From contig CAKPCM010000017.1 of the NCBI GenBank assembly GCA_934141615.1, positions 1 to 18,562 of the forward strand: a stretch of 18,562 nucleotides of DNA, given 5' to 3'. The position numbers were made by a program, and so were the translations under genes. The notes beneath the pieces were generated by a model. It did not search any database. It had not been told where the DNA came from and saw nothing but the letters and a program-made list of their open reading frames with translations. Source of the stretch: an uncultured Bacilli bacterium (GTDB taxonomy: Bacteria; Bacillota_I; Bacilli_A; RF39; UBA660). Of this stretch, positions 1-6,887 are shown piece by piece (the first letter of the stretch is position 1; the number at the start of each line of letters is the position of its first letter).

Positions 1-24
1 TTTACTTGTTTATAATAACACATA

Positions 25-34
25 CCCCCCCCCC
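25..34. repeat. C10 homopolymer tract upstream of flippase gene
   Basis: Ten consecutive C residues followed by GG stand in otherwise very AT-rich DNA, 45 bases before the flippase start codon. A TATAAT-like hexamer lies downstream (46-51) and another upstream (11-16), so the tract falls where the -35 box or spacer of a flippase promoter would lie. A small hairpin (AGGTA/TACCT arms, 43-56) overlaps the downstream hexamer. Homopolymeric C/G tracts of this length are classic slippage sites in phase-variable genes; that role here is inference. The tract is close to the window edge, and the run length could also be an assembly or sequencing uncertainty. Confidence 0.6.
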
Positions 35-78
35 GGATGTCAAGGTATAATTACCTGTGCAAAAAAATATAATTTACT

Positions 79-1386
79 ATGATTAAATTTAAAAATAACT
101 TACTTATCAAAAACATAATAATTTTATTAGTGTCTGGTGCTTTAGCTAAAATACTTGGAATGTTAGGAAAAATAATATATACAAGAATTGCTGGTGTAAA
201 CGTAGTTGGTTTATATACGATGATAACTCCCACATTTATGCTTATTATTTCAATTTGTCAGTTTTCATTTCCTATATCTATTAGTAAAATAAGTGCCGAA
301 GAAAAATATGACAATAAAAGCCTTTTAAAAAGTGCTTACCTTGTTGGTTCGATTATAAGTTTAATACTAATTATTATTCTTATTTTAACATCAAACCTAA
401 TTGCCGCATCACTTCATAACAAGCTTTTAGCGCCCGCTATTTTAAGCATTAGTGCAATTATACCATTTGTTATGATATCAAGCGTACAAAGAGGTTTTTT
501 GCATGGAAAAGAAGATATGCTTCCAGCTTCAATTACTAACGTTACAGAAGAAATAATTAAGATAATTTTAATACTATTTTTACTTCCAATCGCAATAAGT
601 AAGGGTGACATAACATCTGTAATATTCTTAATATTATTTAACGTAATTACAGAAAGCTCAAACATATTATTCATGCAAAAAGCAATAAGTAAAAAATACA
701 TAAGTAATAAAAGAGGTAAAGTAAATAAAAAAATTATTAAAGAAATACTTTCTATTTCCATTCCAACAACATCGGTTAGATTAATCGCTTCCATAGGCTT
801 TTTTCTAGAACCAATTATCCTTACTAATACCCTTCTTTCTAGTGGATACTCACCAAATTACATAACGATGGAATATGGTATTATTAACTCATATATAGTT
901 CCACTTTTATCTATTCCAAGTTTCTTTTCTATATCTATTGCATCCGCTCTTTTGCCAAATATAACTAAAGCATATGCTAATAAAAAATATAATGAGTTTA
1001 ATAGAAAACTTCTTAAACTAATGTTTTTATCTATGCTAGTTGGAGCTGTCTGCTTAACGGTTATATTAATATTTCCAAACAAAATACTAAAACTAGTATA
1101 TAACGTTAATTTTGGTATTAATTACATATATTTAATTGGCCCATTCTTTTTAATACTTTACATGCAACCAACACTATCAGTTGCACTTCAAGCAATGGAT
1201 AAAACAAACAAATTATTTTTAACAAGCACGATTTCTGTAATAATTAAATACAGCACTTTATACGTTCTTGGAAAAATAGGTTTTGGAATGAATGCTTTAA
1301 TATTTGCTATGATAGCAGGTATTGTTACAACAACTTCTTTAGTATTAATAATAGTTTTAAAAGAACTTAAGAAAAAAACTAGCTAG
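79..1386 (+). CDS. SpoVB/MurJ-like polysaccharide (lipid-linked oligosaccharide) flippase
   Basis: A 435-residue, almost entirely hydrophobic polytopic membrane protein with about 12-14 predicted helices separated by short Lys/Asn-rich loops. The N-terminus (Gly-Ala-Leu-Ala-Lys-Ile-Leu-Gly, then Tyr-Thr-Arg-Ile-Ala-Gly and Gly-Leu-Tyr) is typical of the MATE/MVF superfamily branch containing stage V sporulation protein B and Wzx-like flippases, which move lipid-linked sugars across the cytoplasmic membrane. Length fits SpoVB-like proteins (about 430-540). An in-frame stop at 70-72 makes 79 the first usable ATG. No clear Shine-Dalgarno lies before it, which is unusual for this window. Whether the substrate is lipid II, a teichoic or capsule precursor, or something else cannot be told. 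The gene converges on 1393-1644. Confidence 0.8.
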   Translation: MIKFKNNLLIKNIIILLVSGALAKILGMLGKIIYTRIAGVNVVGLYTMITPTFMLIISICQFSFPISISKISAEEKYDNKSLLKSAYLVGSIISLILIIILILTSNLIAASLHNKLLAPAILSISAIIPFVMISSVQRGFLHGKEDMLPASITNVTEEIIKIILILFLLPIAISKGDITSVIFLILFNVITESSNILFMQKAISKKYISNKRGKVNKKIIKEILSISIPTTSVRLIASIGFFLEPIILTNTLLSSGYSPNYITMEYGIINSYIVPLLSIPSFFSISIASALLPNITKAYANKKYNEFNRKLLKLMFLSMLVGAVCLTVILIFPNKILKLVYNVNFGINYIYLIGPFFLILYMQPTLSVALQAMDKTNKLFLTSTISVIIKYSTLYVLGKIGFGMNALIFAMIAGIVTTTSLVLIIVLKELKKKTS

Positions 1387-1416
1387 AAGCTTTTATTTCT
1401 TCTTGCTAGTTTTTTT
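1372..1416. terminator. bidirectional Rho-independent terminator made of two CDS ends
   Basis: Arms 1372-1383 (A7 then CTAGC) and 1405-1416 (GCTAG then T7) pair perfectly over 12 bp, with partial extension inward. The A7 and T7 runs give a U-tract in both directions. The left arm codes for the last residues of the flippase (stop at 1384-1386) and the right arm codes for the Lys-rich end of the convergent small membrane protein (stop at 1393-1395), so the terminator is largely coding sequence. Confidence 0.85.
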
Positions 1417-1644
1417 ACTTAGTTTAATGTCTGGACTTTTTTCCACTTTAACAGAAAACGTTAGAATATTACATATGATTAAGGCCACATACGAAATCCA
1501 AGTAATCTCTTTTGTAATAAAAATTTGAATGAAAAGTAAAATAATACCAATTACATCAAGCACTATCATACAGGTTTTAAGTGCTTTCATGCTTCTCTTT
1601 CTTCTTTTTAATTCTTCATCACTTACTTTAACTTCTTTTTTCAT
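1393..1644 (-). CDS. small two-helix membrane protein of unknown function
   Basis: An 83-residue protein with a charged N-terminus (Lys/Glu/Arg-rich, about 1-20), two hydrophobic helices (about 24-43 and 48-65) separated by a short Lys-Glu loop, and a Lys-rich cytoplasmic tail. An in-frame ATG at 1659 exists, but it lies inside the Shine-Dalgarno AGGAG. Starting at 1644 gives a proper spacing of about 7 bases and a 4-base gap after the stop of the preceding gene, so 1644 is preferred. The tight spacing implies co-transcription, and probably coupled translation, with the 266-aa membrane protein. I do not recognise a family. Confidence 0.7.
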   Translation of the reverse strand: MKKEVKVSDEELKRRKRSMKALKTCMIVLDVIGIILLFIQIFITKEITWISYVALIICNILTFSVKVEKSPDIKLSKKTSKKK

Positions 1645-1648
1645 GTCA

Positions 1649-2449
1649 TTACTCCTCATTATTATTAGTTATAGAGCATTTAAACCCTTTATTAGTGTAT
1701 GCATCTTTTAAACTATCTATGGTATCAGTAGTTTGAGGTTTAACAAACAATATCGTTTGGTTATCGGTAAGTGTTAATCCATCAAAACCTTGTTTTTTAT
1801 AATTAGTTTCAACGTTAAAAGTAAAACCTTTGCTGTTTTTATCAAACGTTACTCTGTTTCCCACAGCTGCAGCATTATTTATAAAAAAGTTTTCATACTG
1901 AGTTTTTAAATCGCTTACAACGGCTGATTCACTATCCGTTAATGATTGAGCGACAAAGTTAAATTCTGATTTAATTACCATGTTTTTTTCATAATTTGCC
2001 GTATACGTTACAGTTTGTGATTCTGCTTCACTTTTAGCTTCATAACTGCAAGTTAACGTTCCCTTAGTATTATCTTCTGTTTCTTCTTTTGCCGTAGTAG
2101 TTACTTTAGGTTCAACATCTTTTGTTGTTCTTCCTAAATCTGACTTATTATTTACGTAATAAAGTACAAGTAATATTATAACCGCAACTATAATACCAAC
2201 TATCGTATAGTTAGGTTTTTTATCAGCAAGCAATATTTCATTATTCGTAATAGGATCAATTACAACCGTATTATTTACCGCTCCATCGTATAAATCATCT
2301 AGGTTAATTTCACGGGTTACATTTTCGGGATCTTCGATTAATTCTTCATCATTATCCAAAACTTCCTCTTCGGAATCAAAGACTTCTGTTTTAGTTTCAT
2401 CAAAGCCTTCTTCAGATTTTTTTACGTCATCTTTATTTTTTTCTTCCAT
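1649..2449 (-). CDS. bitopic membrane protein with acidic cytoplasmic region and YehR/DUF1307-like outer domain
   Basis: A 266-residue protein. Residues 1-75 are highly acidic and probably disordered, residues about 82-99 form one transmembrane helix, and the rest should lie outside the membrane. The outer part has a Thr/Glu/Lys linker (about 105-130), then a domain opening with Leu-Thr-Cys (Cys134) and ending Gly-Phe-Lys-Cys (Cys258); these two cysteines, its only ones, could form a disulphide. The Thr-Val-Thr-Tyr-Thr beta-rich start resembles DUF1307/YehR-type lipoprotein domains, though here a helix replaces the lipobox; this family call is tentative. The Shine-Dalgarno AAGGAGGG fits the ATG at 2449. 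It is a structural paralogue of the gene at 5610-6740 and lies downstream of psd, 53 bases away. Confidence 0.65.
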   Translation of the reverse strand: MEEKNKDDVKKSEEGFDETKTEVFDSEEEVLDNDEELIEDPENVTREINLDDLYDGAVNNTVVIDPITNNEILLADKKPNYTIVGIIVAVIILLVLYYVNNKSDLGRTTKDVEPKVTTTAKEETEDNTKGTLTCSYEAKSEAESQTVTYTANYEKNMVIKSEFNFVAQSLTDSESAVVSDLKTQYENFFINNAAAVGNRVTFDKNSKGFTFNVETNYKKQGFDGLTLTDNQTILFVKPQTTDTIDSLKDAYTNKGFKCSITNNNEE

Positions 2450-2502
2450 CTAAATCCCTCCTTATATTAATATAATAACATAATATTTTTAATTAAAAAA
2501 CA

Positions 2503-3348
2503 CTATTTCTTTTTTTCGCCAATTTTTTCTCCATATTTTACATATGTTTCAAAACCATTTAATGAATTGTTTATTATTTCTTCATCTAAAGTAATTTTAT
2601 TTTTTTCAAATAGTAACACGATAGTTGAACCACCATACTTAAAGTATCCTTTTTCTAATCCCTTTTTAACCATGCCAGACTTTATTTTATTTTCTATTTT
2701 ACCAACTAAAAGTGCCCCTACTTCTACGTATGTAACAAGCCCCATATCGCTTGTTTTAATAGAAGTACACTCCCTTGTATTTTCCTTAAATACTTCGTAA
2801 TTTTTATATGCTACCGGATTAACCGAATGAAACTTTCCTTTAATTTCATAATTAGAAGTAATCACGCCATCACATATAAACATATATCTGTGATAATCAT
2901 CAGGTGATAATCTAAAAATAAGTGCTATTCCATCCCTATATTTTTTTGCTAAAGAATCATTCTTTAATATACTATTTATAGTATACGTACTATTTTTTAT
3001 ATTAAAAGTGGTATTCTTATCGATTTTTAAGTAAGTTAGTTTTGAATCACAAGGAGATAATAAATAGTTATTAGATTTAGGTATTGGTCTTTTATCCTTT
3101 TTTATTTTTCTTGTAAAAAAGTCATTAAAACTATCAAATTTATCTTTTTCATAAATACTTAAATCAATGTCATTTTTCTTAACAAATGAACTTATCATAA
3201 TCTTTGATAAGGATGAGTCCATAAACTTTCCAGATAGATGCGATATAAATCTACTTTTTACTAGCGGTTTTAAAATAATTCTTCCTAAATGGGTATTATA
3301 TAAAAAGGATAACCCAACATTTGGATTACCTTTATAAACTTTTCTCAT
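2503..3348 (-). CDS. psd: phosphatidylserine decarboxylase
   Basis: Converts phosphatidylserine to phosphatidylethanolamine at the membrane. With the start at 3348 it is 281 residues. Family marks are visible: Phe-Asn-Asp-Phe-Phe-Thr-Arg (74-80), Ser-Pro-Cys-Asp (Asp101), Arg-Leu-Ser-Pro-Asp-Asp-Tyr-His-Arg (His153), His174 in Phe-His-Ser-Val-Asn-Pro, and Tyr-Gly-Gly-Ser-Thr, where the chain should self-cleave before Ser241 to give the pyruvoyl group. The Asp-His-Ser set matches the known self-processing triad. A longer in-frame reading to 3414 exists, but the start at 3348 overlaps the pssA stop as TAATG, so coupled translation with pssA is likely. Product and substrate producer being adjacent supports both calls. 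Confidence 0.95.
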   Translation of the reverse strand: MRKVYKGNPNVGLSFLYNTHLGRIILKPLVKSRFISHLSGKFMDSSLSKIMISSFVKKNDIDLSIYEKDKFDSFNDFFTRKIKKDKRPIPKSNNYLLSPCDSKLTYLKIDKNTTFNIKNSTYTINSILKNDSLAKKYRDGIALIFRLSPDDYHRYMFICDGVITSNYEIKGKFHSVNPVAYKNYEVFKENTRECTSIKTSDMGLVTYVEVGALLVGKIENKIKSGMVKKGLEKGYFKYGGSTIVLLFEKNKITLDEEIINNSLNGFETYVKYGEKIGEKKK

Positions 3349-3980
3349 TATCTCATTGCAGCTGATATGATAGCTATTTCTATTACCGCTAAAATAGAAC
3401 AGATAACATACCAAATACCAGTAGGCTTTTTAATTTTAATATTAAGTACAAACAGTATTGCCGTCATAAGCATAACAAGTGGATATGCCTTTAAAAATAC
3501 ACTTGGATGCATAAATATATTTAAGTTATACGTAAATGGTAAAATAATTGCAATACTTGTAACTGGAAGTCCAAAATAATATGAAACCTTCTCTTTTTTT
3601 CTTTTGTTAAATACCGTTTTTTCTTCTGCTAAAACGTTAAAGTAAGCAAGTCTTATAACTGCTGCTAAACCGTATATTACGTATACTACCGTATTTAATT
3701 TACTGGTAAATCCCATACAAATACCAAGTACTATTGGAAAAACACCAAATGATACAGTATCAACAAGTGAATCTATTTGAATCCCAAATTTCTTTTCCGT
3801 TTCACTTCTTTTGCAAGCTCTTGCAACCGTTCCGTCAAACATATCGCAAACTCCTGCCAAAATAAGACACATAACAGCAGCTGGAATATGTCCTAAAAAT
3901 GCAAGTACCATTCCTGTTACTGAAAATGCAAGTCCTATATAAGTAAGTAAGACTGATGCGCCATAAAATCCTATAAACAT
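3348..3980 (-). CDS. pssA: CDP-diacylglycerol-serine O-phosphatidyltransferase
   Basis: A 210-residue CDP-alcohol phosphatidyltransferase making phosphatidylserine from CDP-diacylglycerol and serine. The family signature is clear: Asp46, Asp49-Gly50, Ala53-Arg54, Gly66, Asp70 and Asp74. The Arg-to-Gly spacing of 11 residues, with Phe-Gly-Ile-Gln-Ile-Asp-Ser-Leu, matches the PssA subgroup I know from clostridia and is longer than the basic 8-residue form. Several hydrophobic helices follow. AAAGGAG stands 8 bases before the ATG. It is directly followed by psd with overlapping stop and start codons, giving a two-step phosphatidylethanolamine pathway in one transcript. Specificity for serine rests partly on that neighbour. 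Confidence 0.93.
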   Translation of the reverse strand: MFIGFYGASVLLTYIGLAFSVTGMVLAFLGHIPAAVMCLILAGVCDMFDGTVARACKRSETEKKFGIQIDSLVDTVSFGVFPIVLGICMGFTSKLNTVVYVIYGLAAVIRLAYFNVLAEEKTVFNKRKKEKVSYYFGLPVTSIAIILPFTYNLNIFMHPSVFLKAYPLVMLMTAILFVLNIKIKKPTGIWYVICSILAVIEIAIISAAMR

Positions 3981-4015
3981 AATTAATACTCCTTTACTAT
4001 TTCATAACATTACAT

Positions 4016-4024
4016 ATTGTACCA
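4016..4024 (-). promoter_or_regulatory. extended -10 promoter for pssA-psd
   Basis: On the minus strand TGG-TACAAT forms an extended -10 hexamer. A weak TTTATT stands 17 bases upstream. It lies between the lysS terminator and the pssA start, which fits a separate pssA transcript. Confidence 0.5.
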
Positions 4025-4045
4025 TAAATATATTTTTAAATAAAG

Positions 4046-4070
4046 AAAAAGAAGAACTAATCTTCTTTTT
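4046..4070 (-). terminator. Rho-independent terminator of lysS
   Basis: A perfect 10-bp stem (AAAAAGAAGA/TCTTCTTTTT, 5-base loop) spans the lysS stop codon and is followed on the minus strand by TTTTTCTTTATTT. The stem is A/T-rich and so weak; read-through into pssA is possible. Confidence 0.6.
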
Positions 4071-5553
4071 TCTCATTTGGATTTGTAATTTCTGGTTTCA
4101 TAAGTGGGAATAATACAACGTCCCTAATAGATGGTTGATTATAAATAATCATCATTAATCTATCTATTCCAAAACCTAAACCTGAAATAGGAGGCATACC
4201 TTGTTCCATTGCAAGCATAAAGTTCTCATCTAAATCCATTGTCTCATCGTCGCCTTGTGCTTTAGCTTTTAATTGGTCTTCAAAAGTTTTTCTTTGAGTA
4301 ATTGGATTAACTAACTCAGAGTATGCTTTACAAAGCTCACTACCGCATGCTACTACTTGGAACACATCAATTATCCTATCATCTTTATCATTTCTTCTTG
4401 CAAGAGGAATAAGCATAGATGGATAATTATACATAATAGTAGGTTGAACAATTCCTTCACGAATTTTCTTTTTGTATACAAAGTCTACTATTTGACTTAC
4501 TGATTTATATTCTTCTAAATCTTCGTATGTAAATAAACCTTTTTCTACAATTTTATCTTTTAATTCCTTAGGATCTTCTACTTCTAAGAAGTCAAAACCA
4601 AATATTTTTCTCATTTCTTCAACATAGTTTATCTTATCCCAAGAATCTTTACCAAAGTCAAGTGTTACACCTTGATATTCTATTTTTGTAGTACCAACTA
4701 GTTCCATTAATAGTGATTTAATAAACTTTTGATAAAACTTTACGTTATCTTCAAAATTCCAGTATGATGCATACCATTCTACCTGAGTAAACTCTTGCAA
4801 GTGCTGAGTGTCCATTCCTTCGTTTCTGAAACATTTAGCAATTTCGTAAACTCTATCATATCCTGCTGCAACACACTGTTTTAGGTATGTTTCTGGTGCA
4901 ATTCTTAAGTTACAATCAATATCTAGTGCGTTATGATGAGTGTAAAATGGTTTTGCAGCCGCTCCGCAAACAGCTGTTTGAAGTATTGGTGTTTCAACTT
5001 CTAAAAATCCGTTTTCTCCTAAGAATTTATGAATGAAAGCATATAACCTACTTCTTCCTAAAAATACCTGTCTTGATTCTTCATTAGATATTAAATCAAC
5101 GTATCTTTGACGATATTTAAGTTCAGTATCATTAAGTCCATGGAACTTATCTGGAAGTGGTCTTAACGCTTTTCCTAAAAACTCAAAGCTATTTACTCTT
5201 AAAGTCTTTTCTCCAGTTTGAGTTGTAAACATCTCACCTTCTGCACCAATAAAGTCTCCGGTGTCTATTTGCTTTTTAAAGAAAGCATAATTATCTTCAC
5301 CAACAATATCTATTCTAAGTTCTAACTGTATTGAACCTTCTAAATCTCTTATACGGATAAAACTTAATTTACCCATCTTTCTCATAAATACTATTCTACC
5401 TGCTAATCTAACGTTTTTTTCTCCGTCTTCTAAATTTCTAGCATCTTTAAGTGAATGAGTTTTTTCGTATCTGTCTGGATAAGGATTGCATACCTTTTTA
5501 ATTTCTTCTAATTTTTCTCTTCTAACTATTTCTTGTTCTGTTAATTCTCTCAA
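4057..5553 (-). CDS. lysS: lysyl-tRNA synthetase, class II
   Basis: A 498-residue class IIb synthetase that charges tRNA-Lys. There is an N-terminal OB-fold anticodon-binding region (about 48-130), motif 1 around 177-191 (Phe-Leu-Glu-Val-Glu-Thr-Pro), the Gly-Ala-Ala-Ala-Lys-Pro-Phe-x-Thr-His-His-Asn block (197-208), Leu-Arg-Ile-Ala-Pro-Glu (216-221), motif 2 from Phe242-Arg-Asn-Glu, and motif 3 Gly-Leu-Gly-Phe-Gly-Ile-Asp-Arg (458-465). Motif 2 reads His-Leu-Gln-Glu-Phe-Thr in place of the usual His-Asn-Pro-Glu-Phe-Thr, a divergent form. The start is TTG: GGGAGG stands 8 bases before it and no better ATG is near. It has its own promoter just upstream and a terminator at its end. Confidence 0.96.
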   Translation of the reverse strand: MRELTEQEIVRREKLEEIKKVCNPYPDRYEKTHSLKDARNLEDGEKNVRLAGRIVFMRKMGKLSFIRIRDLEGSIQLELRIDIVGEDNYAFFKKQIDTGDFIGAEGEMFTTQTGEKTLRVNSFEFLGKALRPLPDKFHGLNDTELKYRQRYVDLISNEESRQVFLGRSRLYAFIHKFLGENGFLEVETPILQTAVCGAAAKPFYTHHNALDIDCNLRIAPETYLKQCVAAGYDRVYEIAKCFRNEGMDTQHLQEFTQVEWYASYWNFEDNVKFYQKFIKSLLMELVGTTKIEYQGVTLDFGKDSWDKINYVEEMRKIFGFDFLEVEDPKELKDKIVEKGLFTYEDLEEYKSVSQIVDFVYKKKIREGIVQPTIMYNYPSMLIPLARRNDKDDRIIDVFQVVACGSELCKAYSELVNPITQRKTFEDQLKAKAQGDDETMDLDENFMLAMEQGMPPISGLGFGIDRLMMIIYNQPSIRDVVLFPLMKPEITNPNEKKED

Positions 5554-5578
5554 GTTAACTTCCTCCCTTGCTCTTGAT

Positions 5579-5587
5579 ATTATATCA
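5579..5587 (-). promoter_or_regulatory. extended -10 promoter for lysS
   Basis: Minus-strand TGA-TATAAT sits 26 bases before the TTG start, giving a leader of about 20 bases that just holds the Shine-Dalgarno. No convincing -35 is seen, as is common for extended -10 promoters. Confidence 0.55.
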
Positions 5588-5609
5588 TACTTTTTATCTT
5601 TTTTATATT

Positions 5610-6740
5610 TTATTTAGTTGTCGTACACTTATATCCTTCTTTTTCTAAATTAGCTTTTAATGTTTTATAAGTCATATCACGGCTTATCTTAAAGTAACTA
5701 AGTGGCATAGCTTCCTGATTTATTTTTTCTATTTCATCATAATTAAATAAAGTAAAGTCCAGATATCCATTTACTTTTACATAATCATCGCTAGTTTCAT
5801 AGGTATAAGTAAATCCTGGCATACCATTAGAATTTATAACCGCTCTTAACTTATCATCACTTACGTACTTAATTTGCTCTTTATATTCGGAATTTAAAGC
5901 AGTATATGTATAAGTACTTTCTACGTAATTTATCTTGTTTTTCTTATAAGTTATTTTGTATTCATCAGTATATTTATAACCTGTATCTTCTGCCGTTGAT
6001 ATGCATAATTCCTTTTTTTCTATTCCAAATACAAAGTTAACTAATATAAATACCACTATAAGCCCAAGTATGGCGCCAAGTGCTATATATATAATTATTT
6101 TCTTATTAAATGATTTATCATCTTTTGTAGTATTTGTACTTGTTAAAACATCTTTGCTAGATGATGCTTCGCTATTTTCTATTGTTAAATTATTTTCTGG
6201 ATAACTAGCATTTAAGTTAGTATTTATTTGATTATTAAAATCATAATTATTATGGTTTATAGCTTCGTTATTACTAATATTAGAACTTACTTCATTACTA
6301 TCTAAAGACTCATAAGGTTTATCAGTTATAGAATCTAATGCGGGTACATTTACAACGTTTTCATTATAATTAAGCTCGCTAGAACTATCAACCAAGCTAT
6401 CACCATTATTACTTGCACTACCCATAATGTTAAAGTTATCTGCGTGAAAAATTGGTTTTACTAATTCTTCGTTGTAATTATTTTCTATCGAATCATTTAA
6501 ATTACTATTATCGGTACTAACGCTAAAATCATTTATTTGAAATGGCCCTCCTACACTTTCTGTGTTAGTTTTTGGTATTTTATTTATATTGTCTTCTTTC
6601 GTATTAACATTAAAATTATCTTCACTAAATAATGTTTTTTCTTTTAACGTATCACGTTTATTTGTATCATCAATTTCAATAAAATCTGTTCCAAATATAT
6701 CATCCAATGCATTTTCTACCGTTTTATCTTTATCATCCAT
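5610..6740 (-). CDS. bitopic membrane protein with long Asn/Ser-rich cytoplasmic region and YehR/DUF1307-like outer domain
   Basis: A 376-residue protein. Residues 1-210 are Asn/Ser/Asp/Glu-rich and probably disordered, with three degenerate copies of an aromatic motif near 37-45, 66-74 and 97-105 (Phe-x-x-Asp/Asn-Asn/Asp-Phe-Asn/Ser-Val/Ile). One transmembrane helix spans about 215-238. The outer domain opens with Leu-Cys (Cys246) and closes with Gly-Tyr-Lys-Cys (Cys372), the same outline as the 266-aa protein at 1649-2449. An upstream in-frame ATG at 6764 is possible, but GAAGGGG stands a few bases before the ATG at 6740, so that start is chosen. Function unknown; the layout suggests a cytoplasmic docking tail linked to a wall-side sensor or binding domain, which is inference. 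Confidence 0.65.
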   Translation of the reverse strand: MDDKDKTVENALDDIFGTDFIEIDDTNKRDTLKEKTLFSEDNFNVNTKEDNINKIPKTNTESVGGPFQINDFSVSTDNSNLNDSIENNYNEELVKPIFHADNFNIMGSASNNGDSLVDSSSELNYNENVVNVPALDSITDKPYESLDSNEVSSNISNNEAINHNNYDFNNQINTNLNASYPENNLTIENSEASSSKDVLTSTNTTKDDKSFNKKIIIYIALGAILGLIVVFILVNFVFGIEKKELCISTAEDTGYKYTDEYKITYKKNKINYVESTYTYTALNSEYKEQIKYVSDDKLRAVINSNGMPGFTYTYETSDDYVKVNGYLDFTLFNYDEIEKINQEAMPLSYFKISRDMTYKTLKANLEKEGYKCTTTK

Positions 6741-6766
6741 TATTACCCCTTCTTTCAACATCAATA

Positions 6767-6795
6767 ATTATAACATAATAGTCTTAAATTAACAA
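6767..6795 (-). promoter_or_regulatory. promoter for the 376-aa membrane protein
   Basis: Minus-strand TTGTTA (6790-6795), 17-bp spacer ending in TGT, then TATAAT (6767-6772). The target duplication of the insertion sequence ends 15 bases upstream of the -35 box (8 bases if measured from the duplication's near edge at 6804), so the element was inserted without cutting the core promoter. Confidence 0.75.
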
Positions 6796-6803
6796 TGAAG
6801 ATA

Positions 6804-6811
6804 CTTTTAAT
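6804..6811. repeat. left target-site duplication (CTTTTAAT)
   Basis: CTTTTAAT directly abuts the left terminal repeat and recurs exactly at 8356-8363, directly abutting the right one. A ninth matching base (C at 6812 and 8364) makes the exact end ambiguous by one base, so the duplication is 8 or 9 bp. Confidence 0.85.
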
Positions 6812-6828
6812 CAGATGAAAAGAGTAAA

Positions 6829-6841
6829 TTTTCTTCGCAAA
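6829..6841. repeat. left subterminal inverted repeat of the insertion sequence
   Basis: TTTTCTTCGCAAA, a perfect 13-bp inverted match to 8270-8282. It also forms the first arm of a local hairpin with 6842-6848 (CGCA loop). It is a likely transposase-binding site by analogy with other elements; that role is inferred. Confidence 0.75.
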
Positions 6842-6887
6842 GAAATTTGATATAATTACCTTATAATAAAAAGGTGGTTATGTAGTA

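Noticed and set aside
51..1082. Minus-strand reading frames opposite the flippase gene (for example 51-233, 414-794, 858-1082)
   Set aside because: Hydrophobic shadows of a membrane-protein gene on the other strand, with no Shine-Dalgarno and no family resemblance; the plus-strand gene is clear.
2462..2475. 14-bp perfect palindrome TTATATTAATATAA before the 266-aa gene
   Set aside because: Purely A/T; easily arises by chance at this base composition and overlaps only spacer DNA.
46..6862. Shared string TATAATTACCT at 46-56 and inside the insertion sequence at 6851-6861
   Set aside because: Short, AT-rich and without further similarity on either side; treated as chance sharing of a -10-like box.
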